Assembly (NCBI RefSeq): GCF_002278035.1
Contig: NZ_CP022604.1
Coordinates: forward strand, 1-64,000
Length of the DNA stretch: 64,000 bases
Direction: 5' to 3'
DNA from: Ochrobactrum quorumnocens
GTDB lineage: Bacteria; Pseudomonadota; Alphaproteobacteria; Rhizobiales; Rhizobiaceae
The notes under the pieces are model-generated. The model did no database searches, had not been told where the DNA came from, and was given only the letters and a program-made list of their open reading frames with translations. The position numbers and the translations under genes were made by a program. Below are positions 39,375 to 48,127 of the stretch, one piece after another (the first letter of the stretch is position 1; every line of letters begins with the position of its first letter).

Positions 39375-41342
39375 ATGTTCAAAAAGATACTGATTGCCAA
39401 TCGCGGAGAAATTGCCTGCCGGGTTATCCGCACCGCACGCAAAATGGGCATTATCACTGTCGCAATTTATTCCGATGCAGACACGAATGCGCTGCATGTC
39501 GAAATGGCCGATGAGGCGGTGCATGTCGGCCCGGCACCGTCCGCGCAAAGCTATCTCAATATCCAAGCGATCATAAAAGCTGCCATGGATACCGGAGCAG
39601 AAGCCATCCATCCGGGTTATGGTTTCTTGTCTGAAAACGCAGGCTTTGTGGACGCAGTCGAGGCCGCGGGGCTTGTCTTCATCGGCCCTTCGGCCAAGGC
39701 TATCCGCGCCATGGGCTTAAAAGATGCCGCCAAGGCGCTGATGGAAAAAGCAGGTGTGCCTGTCGTGCCCGGCTATCACGGTGACAATCAGGACGGCGTT
39801 TTTCTTAAAAATAAGGCTGATGCAATCACCTATCCGGTGCTCATCAAGGCGCGGGCTGGTGGCGGCGGCAAGGGTATGAGGCGTGTCAATCAGGGCGCGG
39901 ATTTCGCAACTGCACTTGAAAGCGCTCGGCGCGAGGCGCAAGCTTCGTTCGGCGATGATGCGGTGTTGGTCGAAAAATACATGACCAAGCCGCGCCATAT
40001 CGAAGTACAGGTCTTTGGCGATAGTTTTGGCAATGCCGTGCATCTGTTTGAGCGCGATTGTTCGCTGCAACGCCGCCACCAAAAGGTGATCGAGGAAGCA
40101 CCTGCCCCCTGTATGACGGAAGAGATGCGCGCTGCGATGGGCGAGGCTGCGGTCAAGGCCGCACAAGCTATTGGCTATAGTGGTGCGGGTACGGTGGAAT
40201 TCATCGCCGATGTGTCGGAAGGACTTCGCGCCGACCGCTTCTTCTTCATGGAAATGAATACGCGGCTACAGGTTGAGCATCCTGTGACGGAAGCAATTAC
40301 CGGACTTGATCTGGTCGAATGGCAGTTGCGTGTGGCATCAGGCGAAGCTTTGCCGAAACGTCAGGACGAGCTTACGATCAATGGCTGGGCTTTCGAGGCA
40401 CGGCTTTATGCGGAAGATCCGGCGCGCGATTTTCTGCCCGCAACAGGCAAGCTTGCACTGTTTGCACCGCCGGAAAATGCACGTGTCGATTCAGGTGTGC
40501 GTACGGGTGATACGATCACGCCGTTCTACGATCCGATGATCGCAAAGATCATCACCCATGGAGCAACGCGCGACGAGGCGCTGAACCGGCTCGATATAGC
40601 GCTGGGCAAAACTCGTATCGCCGGACTTGTCACCAATCGGCAGTTCCTGTCCGATCTTTGCAAGCTTGAGGCTTTCCGTAAAGGCGATGTCGATACTGGC
40701 TTGATTGCACGTGAGACGGCCGTTCTGTTCAGGGACGAGAAGCCTTCCGAGATTGCTTTCGCACTGGCTGTACTCGGTGCGCTCGATCTTCTCAATGCAC
40801 CGCAAGAAAGCGATCCCTGGGCGCGCCTGCCGGGCTTTCGTTTGTGGGGTGATGCATCGCATTCGGTTCTGCTCGATCATCACGGCGAGCGCCAGTTGGT
40901 GCGCTTCACCATCAAAGGCAGTAGGCATTTCGACTTCGTCTTTGGCGGTCTCGAAGTCTGCTCGTACGACAATGGTCTGGTTCGGTTTGCTATTGATGGC
41001 CGCGTTGCTGCGGCGTCTGTTCTGCGTATCGGTCACGATGTAACCGTGCAGTTTGAAGGCTACGACACCATATTTCATCATGTGCAGTCTGTCAGTGGGC
41101 AAGAGGAAGCTTCAGGCGAAAGCCGCATTCTATCGCCGATGCCCGGATTGATAAGGCTGGTTTCGGTTGTCGAAGGAGCCAACGTCGCCAAAGGCGATAG
41201 GATGGTCACGATGGAAGCCATGAAGATGGAGCTTTCACTGACAGCGCCGCGTGATGGCAAGGTCGCGTCTGTAAGCGTTGCTGCGGGCGATCAGGTCAAT
41301 GAGGGTGCGTTGTTAATCGAACTGGAGGAAGAACATGGCTGA
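39375..41342 (+). CDS. mccA: Methylcrotonoyl-CoA carboxylase, biotin carboxylase (alpha) subunit
   Basis: The 655-residue biotin-dependent subunit starts FKKILIANRGEIACRVIRTA, has the ATP-grasp core (KARAGGGGKGMRRV, VEKYMTKPRHIEVQVFGD), the EMNTRLQVEHPVTE motif and a C-terminal biotinyl domain with the biotin lysine in MEAMKMEL. It works with MccB to make 3-methylglutaconyl-CoA. It overlaps the HMG-CoA lyase gene by 8 bases. Confidence 0.95.
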   Translation: MFKKILIANRGEIACRVIRTARKMGIITVAIYSDADTNALHVEMADEAVHVGPAPSAQSYLNIQAIIKAAMDTGAEAIHPGYGFLSENAGFVDAVEAAGLVFIGPSAKAIRAMGLKDAAKALMEKAGVPVVPGYHGDNQDGVFLKNKADAITYPVLIKARAGGGGKGMRRVNQGADFATALESARREAQASFGDDAVLVEKYMTKPRHIEVQVFGDSFGNAVHLFERDCSLQRRHQKVIEEAPAPCMTEEMRAAMGEAAVKAAQAIGYSGAGTVEFIADVSEGLRADRFFFMEMNTRLQVEHPVTEAITGLDLVEWQLRVASGEALPKRQDELTINGWAFEARLYAEDPARDFLPATGKLALFAPPENARVDSGVRTGDTITPFYDPMIAKIITHGATRDEALNRLDIALGKTRIAGLVTNRQFLSDLCKLEAFRKGDVDTGLIARETAVLFRDEKPSEIAFALAVLGALDLLNAPQESDPWARLPGFRLWGDASHSVLLDHHGERQLVRFTIKGSRHFDFVFGGLEVCSYDNGLVRFAIDGRVAAASVLRIGHDVTVQFEGYDTIFHHVQSVSGQEEASGESRILSPMPGLIRLVSVVEGANVAKGDRMVTMEAMKMELSLTAPRDGKVASVSVAAGDQVNEGALLIELEEEHG

Positions 41343-42198
41343 GCACGTGGAAATCGTCGAAATGGCAGCGCGTGACGGCCTGCAAAATGAAAAACGTTTT
41401 GTGCCGACTCGTGACAAGATCGCGCTGATCGACCGGCTTTCCGATTGCGGGTTTTCCCGTATAGAGGCAACGAGTTTCGTCAGCCCCAAATGGGTGCCAC
41501 AACTGGCAGATGCTTCGGACGTCATGGCTGGTATCCGCCGTGCCGGCAGCGTTCGTTATTCGGCACTGGTGCCGAATATGAGGGGCTATGAAGCGGCAGC
41601 CGCTGCTGGTGTCGATGAAATTGCCGTTTTTATTTCGGCTTCCGAAGGTTTCTCCAAGGCCAATATCAACTGCACGATTGCGGAAAGCATCGAGCGGCTT
41701 GCACCGGTCATTGGGGCTGCCATCAATGACGGTCTGGCTATTCGCGGCTATGTAAGCTGCGTGGTGGAATGCCCCTATGATGGTCCAACAGCCCCGCAGG
41801 CAGTGGCTGATGTCACGGAACAGCTCTTTTCGCTTGGCTGTCATGAAGTGAGCCTCGGCGACACAATCGGGCGAGGAACACCGGAAACGGTTATACCAAT
41901 GCTTGATGCAGTTTTGAACATCGCTCCTGCACACAGTCTTGCCGGTCATTACCATGACACCAATGGGCGGGCGCTTGATAATATTCGCGTCAGTCTGGAG
42001 AACGGCTTGCGCGTGTTCGACGCTTCGGTCGGAGGCTTGGGCGGCTGTCCATTTGCACCAGGTGCCAAGGGCAACGTCGATACGCTATTGGTCGCCGAGA
42101 TGTTGCATGGACTTGGTTTTGAAACCGGCCTTGATATCGACAGGCTCCGATCAGCCGCGTTGTTCGCACAGGCGCTACGGCAGGACAGGGCGGCATGA
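41335..42198 (+). CDS. mvaB: Hydroxymethylglutaryl-CoA lyase
   Basis: The last enzyme of leucine breakdown, splitting HMG-CoA to acetyl-CoA and acetoacetate. The 287-residue TIM-barrel product has the N-terminal VEIVEMAARDGLQNEKRFVP, ATSFVSPKWVPQLADA, YVSCVVECPYDGP, SLGDTIGRGTPETV, HYHDTNGRALDN and the catalytic-cysteine loop GGLGGCPFAPGAKGN. It overlaps mccA by 8 bases and the hydratase by 4 bases. Its acetoacetate product would be used by the acetoacetyl-CoA synthetase encoded at 34467. Confidence 0.95.
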   Translation: MAEHVEIVEMAARDGLQNEKRFVPTRDKIALIDRLSDCGFSRIEATSFVSPKWVPQLADASDVMAGIRRAGSVRYSALVPNMRGYEAAAAAGVDEIAVFISASEGFSKANINCTIAESIERLAPVIGAAINDGLAIRGYVSCVVECPYDGPTAPQAVADVTEQLFSLGCHEVSLGDTIGRGTPETVIPMLDAVLNIAPAHSLAGHYHDTNGRALDNIRVSLENGLRVFDASVGGLGGCPFAPGAKGNVDTLLVAEMLHGLGFETGLDIDRLRSAALFAQALRQDRAA

Positions 42199-42989
42199 CA
42201 GACTTTGAGACGATCCGCATTGCTGTCGATGAGCGCGGCGTCGCGACACTGACGCTGAACCGTCCTGAGCAGCATAATGCGCTTTCCGATCTGATGATCG
42301 ATGAGCTGCTAAACGCAACGCTTCGACTGGCAAATGATGATGCTGTGTGTATCGTGGTACTGACGGGCAGTGGCGCAAGTTTTTGTGCTGGCGGCGATCT
42401 TGGCTGGATGCAGGCACAGGTGAATGCAACGCGCGCGGACCGTATTGAGGCGGCGCGCAAGCTGGCGCTGATGCTGAAAGCCTTGCGCGACCTGCCAAAG
42501 CCATTGATCGGGCGCGTCAACGGGCAAGCCTATGGCGGCGGTGTTGGCCTTATCAGCGTGTGCGATGCCGCGATTGGTTTGACCGGCGCACGCTTCGGGC
42601 TGACGGAAACCAAACTAGGACTTATTCCTGCAACCATCAGCCCCTATGTGGTGGCTCGCATCGGTCAGGCGCATGCGCTGCGCACATTCACCTCGGCACG
42701 GCTGTTTGATGCAGAAGCAGCAAGGCATATGGGCTTGCTGCACGAGGTGGTCGAATTCGAGAGTCTCGATGCAGCGATTGAAGCTGAGATAAAACCCTAT
42801 TTCTCGACGGCCCCGGCAGCGGTCGCGGCCTCAAAACGGCTGGTGCATTCACTCGGCGCGCCGATTGATGAAGCAGTGATTGAAATGACGCTCACCAGCC
42901 TTGCCGATACATGGGAAACGCCAGAGGCCGCCGAGGGGATCGCGGCCTTTTTTGCGAAGCTTTCACCATCATGGAAAAGAGGAGGGTAG
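42195..42989 (+). CDS. Enoyl-CoA hydratase, probable methylglutaconyl-CoA hydratase
   Basis: The 264-residue crotonase-family product has LNRPEQHNALSDLMIDEL, the oxyanion-hole segments GSGASFCAGGDLGWM and GRVNGQAYGGGVGLISVCD, and the conserved GLTETKLGLIPATISPYV. Its start overlaps the lyase stop in ATGA, and its position in a leucine operon makes methylglutaconyl-CoA hydratase (LiuC type) the best guess; the sequence alone only proves a crotonase. It is the last gene of the cluster. Confidence 0.9.
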   Translation: MTDFETIRIAVDERGVATLTLNRPEQHNALSDLMIDELLNATLRLANDDAVCIVVLTGSGASFCAGGDLGWMQAQVNATRADRIEAARKLALMLKALRDLPKPLIGRVNGQAYGGGVGLISVCDAAIGLTGARFGLTETKLGLIPATISPYVVARIGQAHALRTFTSARLFDAEAARHMGLLHEVVEFESLDAAIEAEIKPYFSTAPAAVAASKRLVHSLGAPIDEAVIEMTLTSLADTWETPEAAEGIAAFFAKLSPSWKRGG

Positions 42990-43320
42990 GCATTTATTGG
43001 GAGGCCGATTTTCGTTGTAGTTGCGGGCACTTGGCCCCTTGCAATCGGAAGCCGGAAATGCATTCTTATTACATCATGAAAGCTCGCTCCCATTCTGGAG
43101 CATGATTCCGAAAGAGCAGGTGCGATTTCGGATAATATTATGGCTCTGGCACCTGAAAAGGGTGATGGTGCGGCGTGCTTTTGGATTGACCCTTTGAGAT
43201 CGTACGATGAAAAAAAGGGAGGGCCCGGTAAATCGGCAGCGCAAGCGCGCTGAGATTTGACCGGCATGGGTTGTCTGAGGTCATCGGGAAAAAACGAGAC
43301 CTCACCAAAGGAGAAAAAGA
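42990..43320 (+). other. Intergenic region before the amino acid binding protein
   Basis: 331 bases without a gene. It holds a decayed repeat (43098-43141), a possible promoter around 43180-43210, and the AAAGGAG ribosome-binding site (43307-43313) of the binding-protein gene. I see no clear terminator for the leucine operon. Confidence 0.5.
43098..43141. repeat. Decayed palindromic intergenic repeat
   Basis: GAGCATGATTCCGAAA facing TTTCGGATAATATTATGGCTC: a partial copy of the module-A palindrome. Confidence 0.5.
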
Positions 43321-44427
43321 ATGAATCTGAAACTGCTTTCCAGCGTGGCTTTCGCCGCTACACTCGGCTTCGCCGGTGCCGCTTATGCAGATATCACGAT
43401 TGGCGTTGTTGCGCCGCTTACCGGTCCGGTTGCTGCTTATGGCGATCAGGTCAAGAAGGGCGCGGAAACCGCCGTTGAAGTCATCAATGCGAAGGGTGGG
43501 ATTAAGGGCGAAAAAATCGTTCTGAAGTTTGCTGACGACGCCGGTGAACCAAAGCAGGGCGTTTCGGCTGCCAACCAGATCGTTGGCGACGGCATCAAGT
43601 TCGTTGTGGGTCCGGTCACGACCGGCGTGGCAATTCCTGTTTCCGACGTTTTCTCGGAAAACGGCGTTCTGATGGTTACGCCAACTGCAACGGGTCCGGA
43701 TCTGACCGCACGTGGTCTGGAAAACGTGTTCCGCACTTGTGGCCGCGACGACCAGCAGGCTGATGTCATGGCCGACTACTTCCTGAAGAACTTCAAAGAC
43801 AAGAAGGTCGCAATCGTTCATGACAAGGGCGCTTACGGCAAGGGTCTCGCAGATTCCTTCAAGGCTGCAATCAACAAAGGCGGTATCACCGAAGTTCAAT
43901 ATGATTCGGTTACCCCAGGCGACAAGGACTTCAGCGCGCTCGTCTCCAAGCTGAAAGCCGCCGGAACCGAAATCGTTTACTTCGGCGGCTATCATGGTGA
44001 AGGCGGTCTTCTGTCCCGTCAGCTGCATGATGCGGGCCTCAAAGCTTTGATCCTAGGCGGCGAAGGCCTGTCCAATACCGAATATTGGGCCATCGGTGGC
44101 ACCAATGCTGAAGGCACGCTCTTCACCAACGCCGTTGATGCGACCAAAAACCCGGCTTCGAAGGAAGCTGTTGATGCGCTGACAGCCAAGAACATTCCGG
44201 TCGAAGCATTCACAATGAATGCATATGCCGCTGTTCAGGTTCTTGCGAGCGGTATTGAACGCGCCGGTACGACTGACGATTCAGCAGCAGTTGCGAAGGC
44301 TCTTCGTGACGGTCAGCCAATCGAAACGGTTATCGGCAAGCTGACTTACGGCGAAACGGGCGATCTGTCTTCGCCAAGCTTCGACGTGTTCAAGTGGTCG
44401 GATGGCAAGATCGTCGGTCTCGACTGA
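43321..44427 (+). CDS. Branched-chain amino acid ABC transporter substrate-binding protein
   Basis: The 368-residue product has a Sec signal peptide (cleavage after AYA), then the LivJ/BraC fold starting [39 protein letters not shown] and the [10 protein letters not shown] and [10 protein letters not shown] segments. It binds Leu, Ile or Val in the periplasm. No permease or ATPase gene is adjacent, so it must use a transporter encoded elsewhere. Its position just after a leucine breakdown operon suggests coordinated uptake and use. A strong terminator follows. Confidence 0.93.
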   Translation: MNLKLLSSVAFAATLGFAGAAYADITIGVVAPLTGPVAAYGDQVKKGAETAVEVINAKGGIKGEKIVLKFADDAGEPKQGVSAANQIVGDGIKFVVGPVTTGVAIPVSDVFSENGVLMVTPTATGPDLTARGLENVFRTCGRDDQQADVMADYFLKNFKDKKVAIVHDKGAYGKGLADSFKAAINKGGITEVQYDSVTPGDKDFSALVSKLKAAGTEIVYFGGYHGEGGLLSRQLHDAGLKALILGGEGLSNTEYWAIGGTNAEGTLFTNAVDATKNPASKEAVDALTAKNIPVEAFTMNAYAAVQVLASGIERAGTTDDSAAVAKALRDGQPIETVIGKLTYGETGDLSSPSFDVFKWSDGKIVGLD

Positions 44428-44446
44428 TCTCTGTCTGAAATAACAG

Positions 44447-44475
44447 AAAACGCCGGGGTTCATCCCCGGCGTTTT
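44447..44475 (+). terminator. Terminator after the binding-protein gene
   Basis: Perfect 12-bp stem AAAACGCCGGGG / CCCCGGCGTTTT, loop TTCAT, then TTGTTTTGG. Confidence 0.93.
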
Positions 44476-44517
44476 TGTTTTGGGCTCGCAGTGCGCTTCC
44501 CAATTTTCGTTCGATTT

Positions 44518-45120
44518 TCAGGAACCGGGAAAGCCAAGTTCAGCTTCGATAGCTTCAAAGCTCTGCTCCATTGCATAAGTCGGACTGAATGGAACGCCGA
44601 AATGACCGTAAACGATTGACATCTGGCCTTCGGCCTTGCGCTCGCTTCCTTTGGCGACGGCCGCTACATAGAGCGCTGCGGCGAGGCCGGTTCTGTCGGA
44701 TCCCGCTTTGCAATGAATAAGGATCGGCTTTTCAGCTTTTTGCATGAGCGTGATGAGTTCGCGTGTTCGCTCGGCCGTCAATTGTCGGCTGGACGACATC
44801 GCGTAATCAGTGTGTTGAATGCCGAGGGCCTTGGAAGTTGCAACCTCTTCATCATACCATTTTGCGCCAGGCTCAGCGCCGCGCAGGTTTATGATCGTCT
44901 TGATGCCATAAAGTGCTTGCAGCTGAGTGATACGAGACGGATTTGGCTGATTGGAGCGATAGGCTTGTCCTGCGATAATCGTATGGACATTACCCTTATA
45001 TTGAATCGTAATAAGATAGCCGCCCAGAAAACCTGCTCCGATTAGGATCAGGAGGCCGGGCAAGCGCATGCGGTTTAAAGACCATGATGCATGACTTTTG
45101 AAGAAGTTCATGGTTTTCAT
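44518..45120 (-). CDS. Membrane-anchored dual-specificity/tyrosine phosphatase-like protein
   Basis: The 200-residue protein has one N-terminal membrane segment (LPGLLILIGAGFLGGYLI) and a phosphatase domain with the active-site loop HCKAGSDRTGLAAAL, the CX5R signature of cysteine phosphatases. A conserved YRSNQPNPSRI segment (residues 53-63) and INLRG fit the plant/fungal-like dual-specificity phosphatase group found in bacteria. The catalytic domain probably faces the periplasm, where its substrate is unknown. Starts at 45120 or 45111 are both possible. It stands alone. Confidence 0.85.
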   Translation of the reverse strand: MKTMNFFKSHASWSLNRMRLPGLLILIGAGFLGGYLITIQYKGNVHTIIAGQAYRSNQPNPSRITQLQALYGIKTIINLRGAEPGAKWYDEEVATSKALGIQHTDYAMSSSRQLTAERTRELITLMQKAEKPILIHCKAGSDRTGLAAALYVAAVAKGSERKAEGQMSIVYGHFGVPFSPTYAMEQSFEAIEAELGFPGS

Positions 45121-45395
45121 TTAAAAGCACATGATTAAATGAAGGGCGAAATTGTTTTTTGCTTGGATTCCTCAATCTATGTAGTAAGAATAAGGCGCAA
45201 TATTGTTGTTATAAGAATATATTTTGATTTTATTTAATAGGGGCTTTTTTAGGTTTGGTATCACTAATCAATACGAAAATGAACCAACAAGCGGGGGCCG
45301 ATTTTTCCGGAATGGTTATCAAAAGGTAAGCTTCGGTTAACCATACTGGTTTAGTCTGTCTGTATCATAATGGGGCAATTAGCGGAGCAGGTTTT
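45121..45395 (+). promoter_or_regulatory. AT-rich region upstream of the 66-codon gene
   Basis: A 275-base A+T-rich stretch. Near its right end lie ATGGTTAT and TTAACCAT (45313-45344); TTAACCAT (45337-45344) resembles the 8-base CtrA recognition variant. No gene is visible. Confidence 0.35.
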
Positions 45396-45596
45396 ATGCA
45401 GCGCTATAGATTTGACGACAAAAGAGTTCTGACCGAGGCAATCGTTGAGCTTCTCAACAGAGGTGTGGAGCCTGATGAGCTGGATCTCGTACTAAGCCGG
45501 ATTGGTCCGGTGGATCTTGATCTGATGCGGCAGTGTTTGATCGAAGTTTGGGAATACAACCATCAGGAACCGACGCACACGCCAATGGCAGCGTGA
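45396..45596 (+). CDS. Small conserved-looking protein of unknown function
   Basis: A 66-residue frame starting MQRYRFDDKRVLTEAIVEL with an AGCGGAG site at 45380-45386. The composition is that of a folded helical protein (no low-complexity, charged residues evenly spaced), and codon use resembles the neighbours, so I think it is real. I do not recognise a family. It is followed by a copy of the intergenic repeat. Confidence 0.6.
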   Translation: MQRYRFDDKRVLTEAIVELLNRGVEPDELDLVLSRIGPVDLDLMRQCLIEVWEYNHQEPTHTPMAA

Positions 45597-45616
45597 TCGG
45601 AAGCTGTTTGATTTAA

Positions 45617-45705
45617 GCGCATCCGTAAAACTGTGAAACGGTTTTCGGAAAAGATGCGCGCAAAAGCGAACAATTGGAGCGTTGATCTCATTGATTGAGA
45701 GCGAA
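45617..45705. repeat. Composite intergenic repeat
   Basis: Module A is GCGCATC / GATGCGC (45617-45659) with the inner core AAACTGTGAAACGGTTTTCGG; module B follows with GGAGCGTTGATCTCATTGATT and the partial return GAGAGCGAAC. Confidence 0.75.
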
Positions 45706-45834
45706 CCCCGCTCCAAGGGCGAGCAATTTGTTAAGAGCTGAACTATCAGCCTGTTTGGTTTTGGCTGCAAATACCTTAGGCAATCAGGCGGAATGTTTGT
45801 GATTGTCACAATCTTGAAATGGTGGGGTGCTAAA

Positions 45835-45931
45835 TCTCTCTATGTATCGGGAATTCATTCGGCAATGCGACCACGGATGTACTGGCGCAACCAGAATGAA
45901 AGCGGAAGGTCGGGTTCAGCCCGGCCTTTTT
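45835..45931 (+). ncRNA. Candidate small RNA with its own terminator
   Basis: The 3' end is well defined: AAGGTCGGG / CCCGGCCTT (45906-45914 with 45920-45928), loop TTCAG, then TTTTCGTTTT. No coding gene ends nearby on this strand (the last one stops at 45596). The 5' end is a guess; no strong promoter is visible, and it could equally be the 3' end of a long leaderless transcript. Confidence 0.35.
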
Positions 45932-46190
45932 CGTTTTGGAAACGACACACTGGACTTTGACCGCATTTGCCCTTTCAGGGGGAGTGGTGCGGCTTTCGTT
46001 CGAAACTACCTAACGAAAAAGAGTGAGACGCAGCCCCAACGATTCACTCTTAACCGGAGCCGTTCGAAATCGGGAATGAAAACTTCCTCATGCCTATGGC
46101 TTTTGATTTCATACATATCTTCCTGAAAATCGTTTCACAGTTTCCGCGATACGTCATAATGTGGCGCGATATTTCATGGGGAGGTAACGA

Positions 46191-46499
46191 ATGATACGCC
46201 ACATCGTTCTTATTCGGTTCAGGTCTGATATCGGGTCTGGTGATATTGAGGATGCGCTTAATCAGGTTATCGCGCTGCGGGATAAGATTGATGGCATTGT
46301 TGCCGTCAGCACAGGCGGGAATGTCAGTCCTGAAGCTCTGGAGAAGGGTTTCCGGCATGGCTTTGTCGTCGATTTTGCGGATATAGCAGCGCGCAATGCC
46401 TATCTTCCTCACCCTGACCACGTGATTGTTGGAACAAGGCTTGTCGAACTTGCCGAAAATGGCATCGAAGGCATTCTTGTGTTCGACTACGACGCTTAA
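46191..46499 (+). CDS. Dabb (stress-responsive alpha/beta-barrel) family protein
   Basis: The 102-residue product starts MIRHIVLIRFRSD and has FRHGFVVDFADIAARNAYLPHPDH, the pattern of the Dabb dimeric ferredoxin-like fold. Family members are small and of mostly unknown function; plant homologues respond to salt stress. GGGGAGG (46180-46186) precedes the ATG. It is convergent with the molybdopterin-binding gene. Confidence 0.85.
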   Translation: MIRHIVLIRFRSDIGSGDIEDALNQVIALRDKIDGIVAVSTGGNVSPEALEKGFRHGFVVDFADIAARNAYLPHPDHVIVGTRLVELAENGIEGILVFDYDA

Positions 46500-46540
46500 G
46501 CGTTTTCAGAAAGCTATTTCACGCTTTTCGGAGGGCAGCT
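46500..46540. repeat. Decayed repeat between convergent genes
   Basis: CGTTTTCAGAAAGCTATTTC and ACGCTTTTCGGAGGGCAGC resemble the module-A core. It lies exactly between the Dabb stop and the stop of the molybdopterin-binding gene. Confidence 0.45.
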
Positions 46541-47506
46541 TTAAAGCAGAAGCCCTCCAACGCCCATTTTCCCAAGATCATTTGCAGTAAGATCCATGTT
46601 TGCCATCAGGCGATCCAGAACCCAGTCGAGGCTGTTCTCGCGAGCACTGCGCGCTGATCCGGGGGCGACGACGATAGGTTTGGTGCGGCACTGTGCCAGA
46701 ACGAGAAGGTTGCCCGGATCAACCGGCATTCCTATGCGCAAAATCTCTCCGCCAGACGCCACGATTGAGCGCGGAACAATATCAGCTGCGTCTGCGATTG
46801 AAGCGGCGCTGAAGATCAGGACCACATCGCAGGACGAAAGAAGTTCGTCGATTGCCTTTGCTATTGCATCTTGTTCATGAGCAACACGACACTCCTTTAT
46901 GACTGAGCCGTGATTGCGCTCCACGCGTTTGGCAATCAACTCCGTTGTTTTGTCGAGAACGGTGTCACGTATGGTGGGCAATTGAGATTGTATCATCCCA
47001 ATCTTCGTCGCCTTGAATGATCTGACATCAAGAACGTTCTGCCCGCCTTGTAAGATGTGGAGGCTCTCGATCAGCATTGCCGGGACGGCAAAGGGAATGA
47101 TTTTAACCGTAGCCACCATCTGGCCGCCTTTAACGCGGCAATCGTTGCGCAAGGTTGCGACCGAAATGCGTGAATCGAGCAGGTTGATTTTGTCGATGGC
47201 TGTCGCATCTGCGTGGAACAGTCCGTCGTGACGGGCGAAGAGATTTATACGACCAGTAACAGGTTTGCCCGGCTCTATATTGTCTGAAATCAGCAGTTTT
47301 CCGATAGCAAGAGCCGCTTCATCTTCGCCAATGTCGTATTCCTCAAGGCGCGCGGCAAAAACATGCGTGATGCCTTGCTGTCCTAATATCTTGATCTGAT
47401 CGCGTGTGAGCAGAGTGCCTTTTCGAAAGCTGTGGGAGCCTGCAGCAATTGCATAAGCAAGCATCGCTCCTTCAGTTTCTTCAATCGGCCAATTACCAAA
47501 AATCAT
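46541..47506 (-). CDS. Molybdopterin-binding domain protein (MoeA/CinA-like)
   Basis: The 321-residue product starts MIFGNWPIEETEGAMLAYAI and carries a MoCF_biosynth-type domain in its second half (SCDVVLIFSAASIADAADIVP, then MPVDPGNLLVLAQC and VVAPGSARSARENSLDWVLDRLMA). Homologues in alphaproteobacteria exist alone or fused to a MobA-like nucleotidyltransferase; here the protein stops at MGVGGLLL, where the fusion partner would begin. It may help insert or cytidylate molybdopterin for xanthine-dehydrogenase-type enzymes; that is inference. Confidence 0.82.
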   Translation of the reverse strand: MIFGNWPIEETEGAMLAYAIAAGSHSFRKGTLLTRDQIKILGQQGITHVFAARLEEYDIGEDEAALAIGKLLISDNIEPGKPVTGRINLFARHDGLFHADATAIDKINLLDSRISVATLRNDCRVKGGQMVATVKIIPFAVPAMLIESLHILQGGQNVLDVRSFKATKIGMIQSQLPTIRDTVLDKTTELIAKRVERNHGSVIKECRVAHEQDAIAKAIDELLSSCDVVLIFSAASIADAADIVPRSIVASGGEILRIGMPVDPGNLLVLAQCRTKPIVVAPGSARSARENSLDWVLDRLMANMDLTANDLGKMGVGGLLL

Positions 47507-48127
47507 AAGCGTTCCGTTAGATCATATTCCTGCAAGTGTAACCTATAACATCAAAACACGAACTGGAATCGATCTGAGCGCACCCCGAAAAGTGTGAAAC
47601 AGTTTCGGAAAAGATGCGCCTTAAAATAAAACGTTAAAGCGCTGATCTGATTCAATCAGATTGAAGAGCCCTCTAGAGTCCAATGCGAAGCGAAATGCAT
47701 AGAGTTATTTGCATCGCTATGTTATAGGCAATGTCGAAGCTGTTATATGTTGAACTTATTAACCTTCGCAAATTTGAATAAACTCTATTAGTATTATTTA
47801 ATCTTCATGAATTCTATATATTTGATTTTCGAGTAAGGTTTAATCACTTTCAGTTTAACATTGAATATCGTCTTGAAAATTCAGAGATGAACTTGTAGGG
47901 AGCCACCGACGGGAATTGGTTTTATCCAATTTGATTCCGGGTGGGGCGATTATGACTCACATTGCATATGCAGCCGCGACATTTCGATCCAATACATTTT
48001 TGGTCTGACGCGTGACAAACGGAATTATTCGTTATAACGGTACGTTTGAAATTTTCAGAACTTACCGAAATCTAGGAAATGACGAATGCACCAGAGCAAA
48101 AGCTCTGCGCGCAGGATGGAAAGACAA
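47507..48127. promoter_or_regulatory. Long upstream region of the cyo operon
   Basis: About 620 bases without a gene. It holds a repeat copy (47576-47661), a strongly AT-rich stretch (about 47740-47880), a nested inverted repeat (47903-47944), and a possible promoter near 48019-48045 (GTGACA ... TATAAC). A long leader is expected for an oxygen-regulated oxidase operon, but no known regulator site is certain. Confidence 0.45.
47576..47665. repeat. Composite intergenic repeat
   Basis: Module A: GAGCGCACCCCGAAAAGTG through GGAAAAGATGCGCC (47576-47620). Module B: AAAGCGCTGATCTGATT / AATCAGATTGAAGAGC with the hairpin TCTGATT-C-AATCAGA. Confidence 0.75.

Larger units (their letters stand above)
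45597..46190. other. 594-base region with repeat and orphan terminator
   Basis: No convincing protein gene. The left part is a repeat copy (45617-45705), then comes the palindrome TTGTGA-TTG-TCACAA (45797-45811) and a strong terminator (45906-45931) with no gene just upstream, suggesting a small RNA. The last 100 bases hold the promoter and GGGGAGG site of the Dabb gene. A 99-codon frame at 45827 has atypical composition and is not called. Confidence 0.5.

Noticed and set aside
45797..45811. CRP/FNR site at the palindrome TTGTGA-TTG-TCACAA
   Set aside because: Spacing between half-sites is 3 bases, not the 6 of CRP or the 4 of FNR sites, so no regulator can be named.
45827..46126. 99-codon frame in the geneless region
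   Set aside because: Contains the terminator hairpin in its sequence, atypical residue use and no ribosome-binding site.
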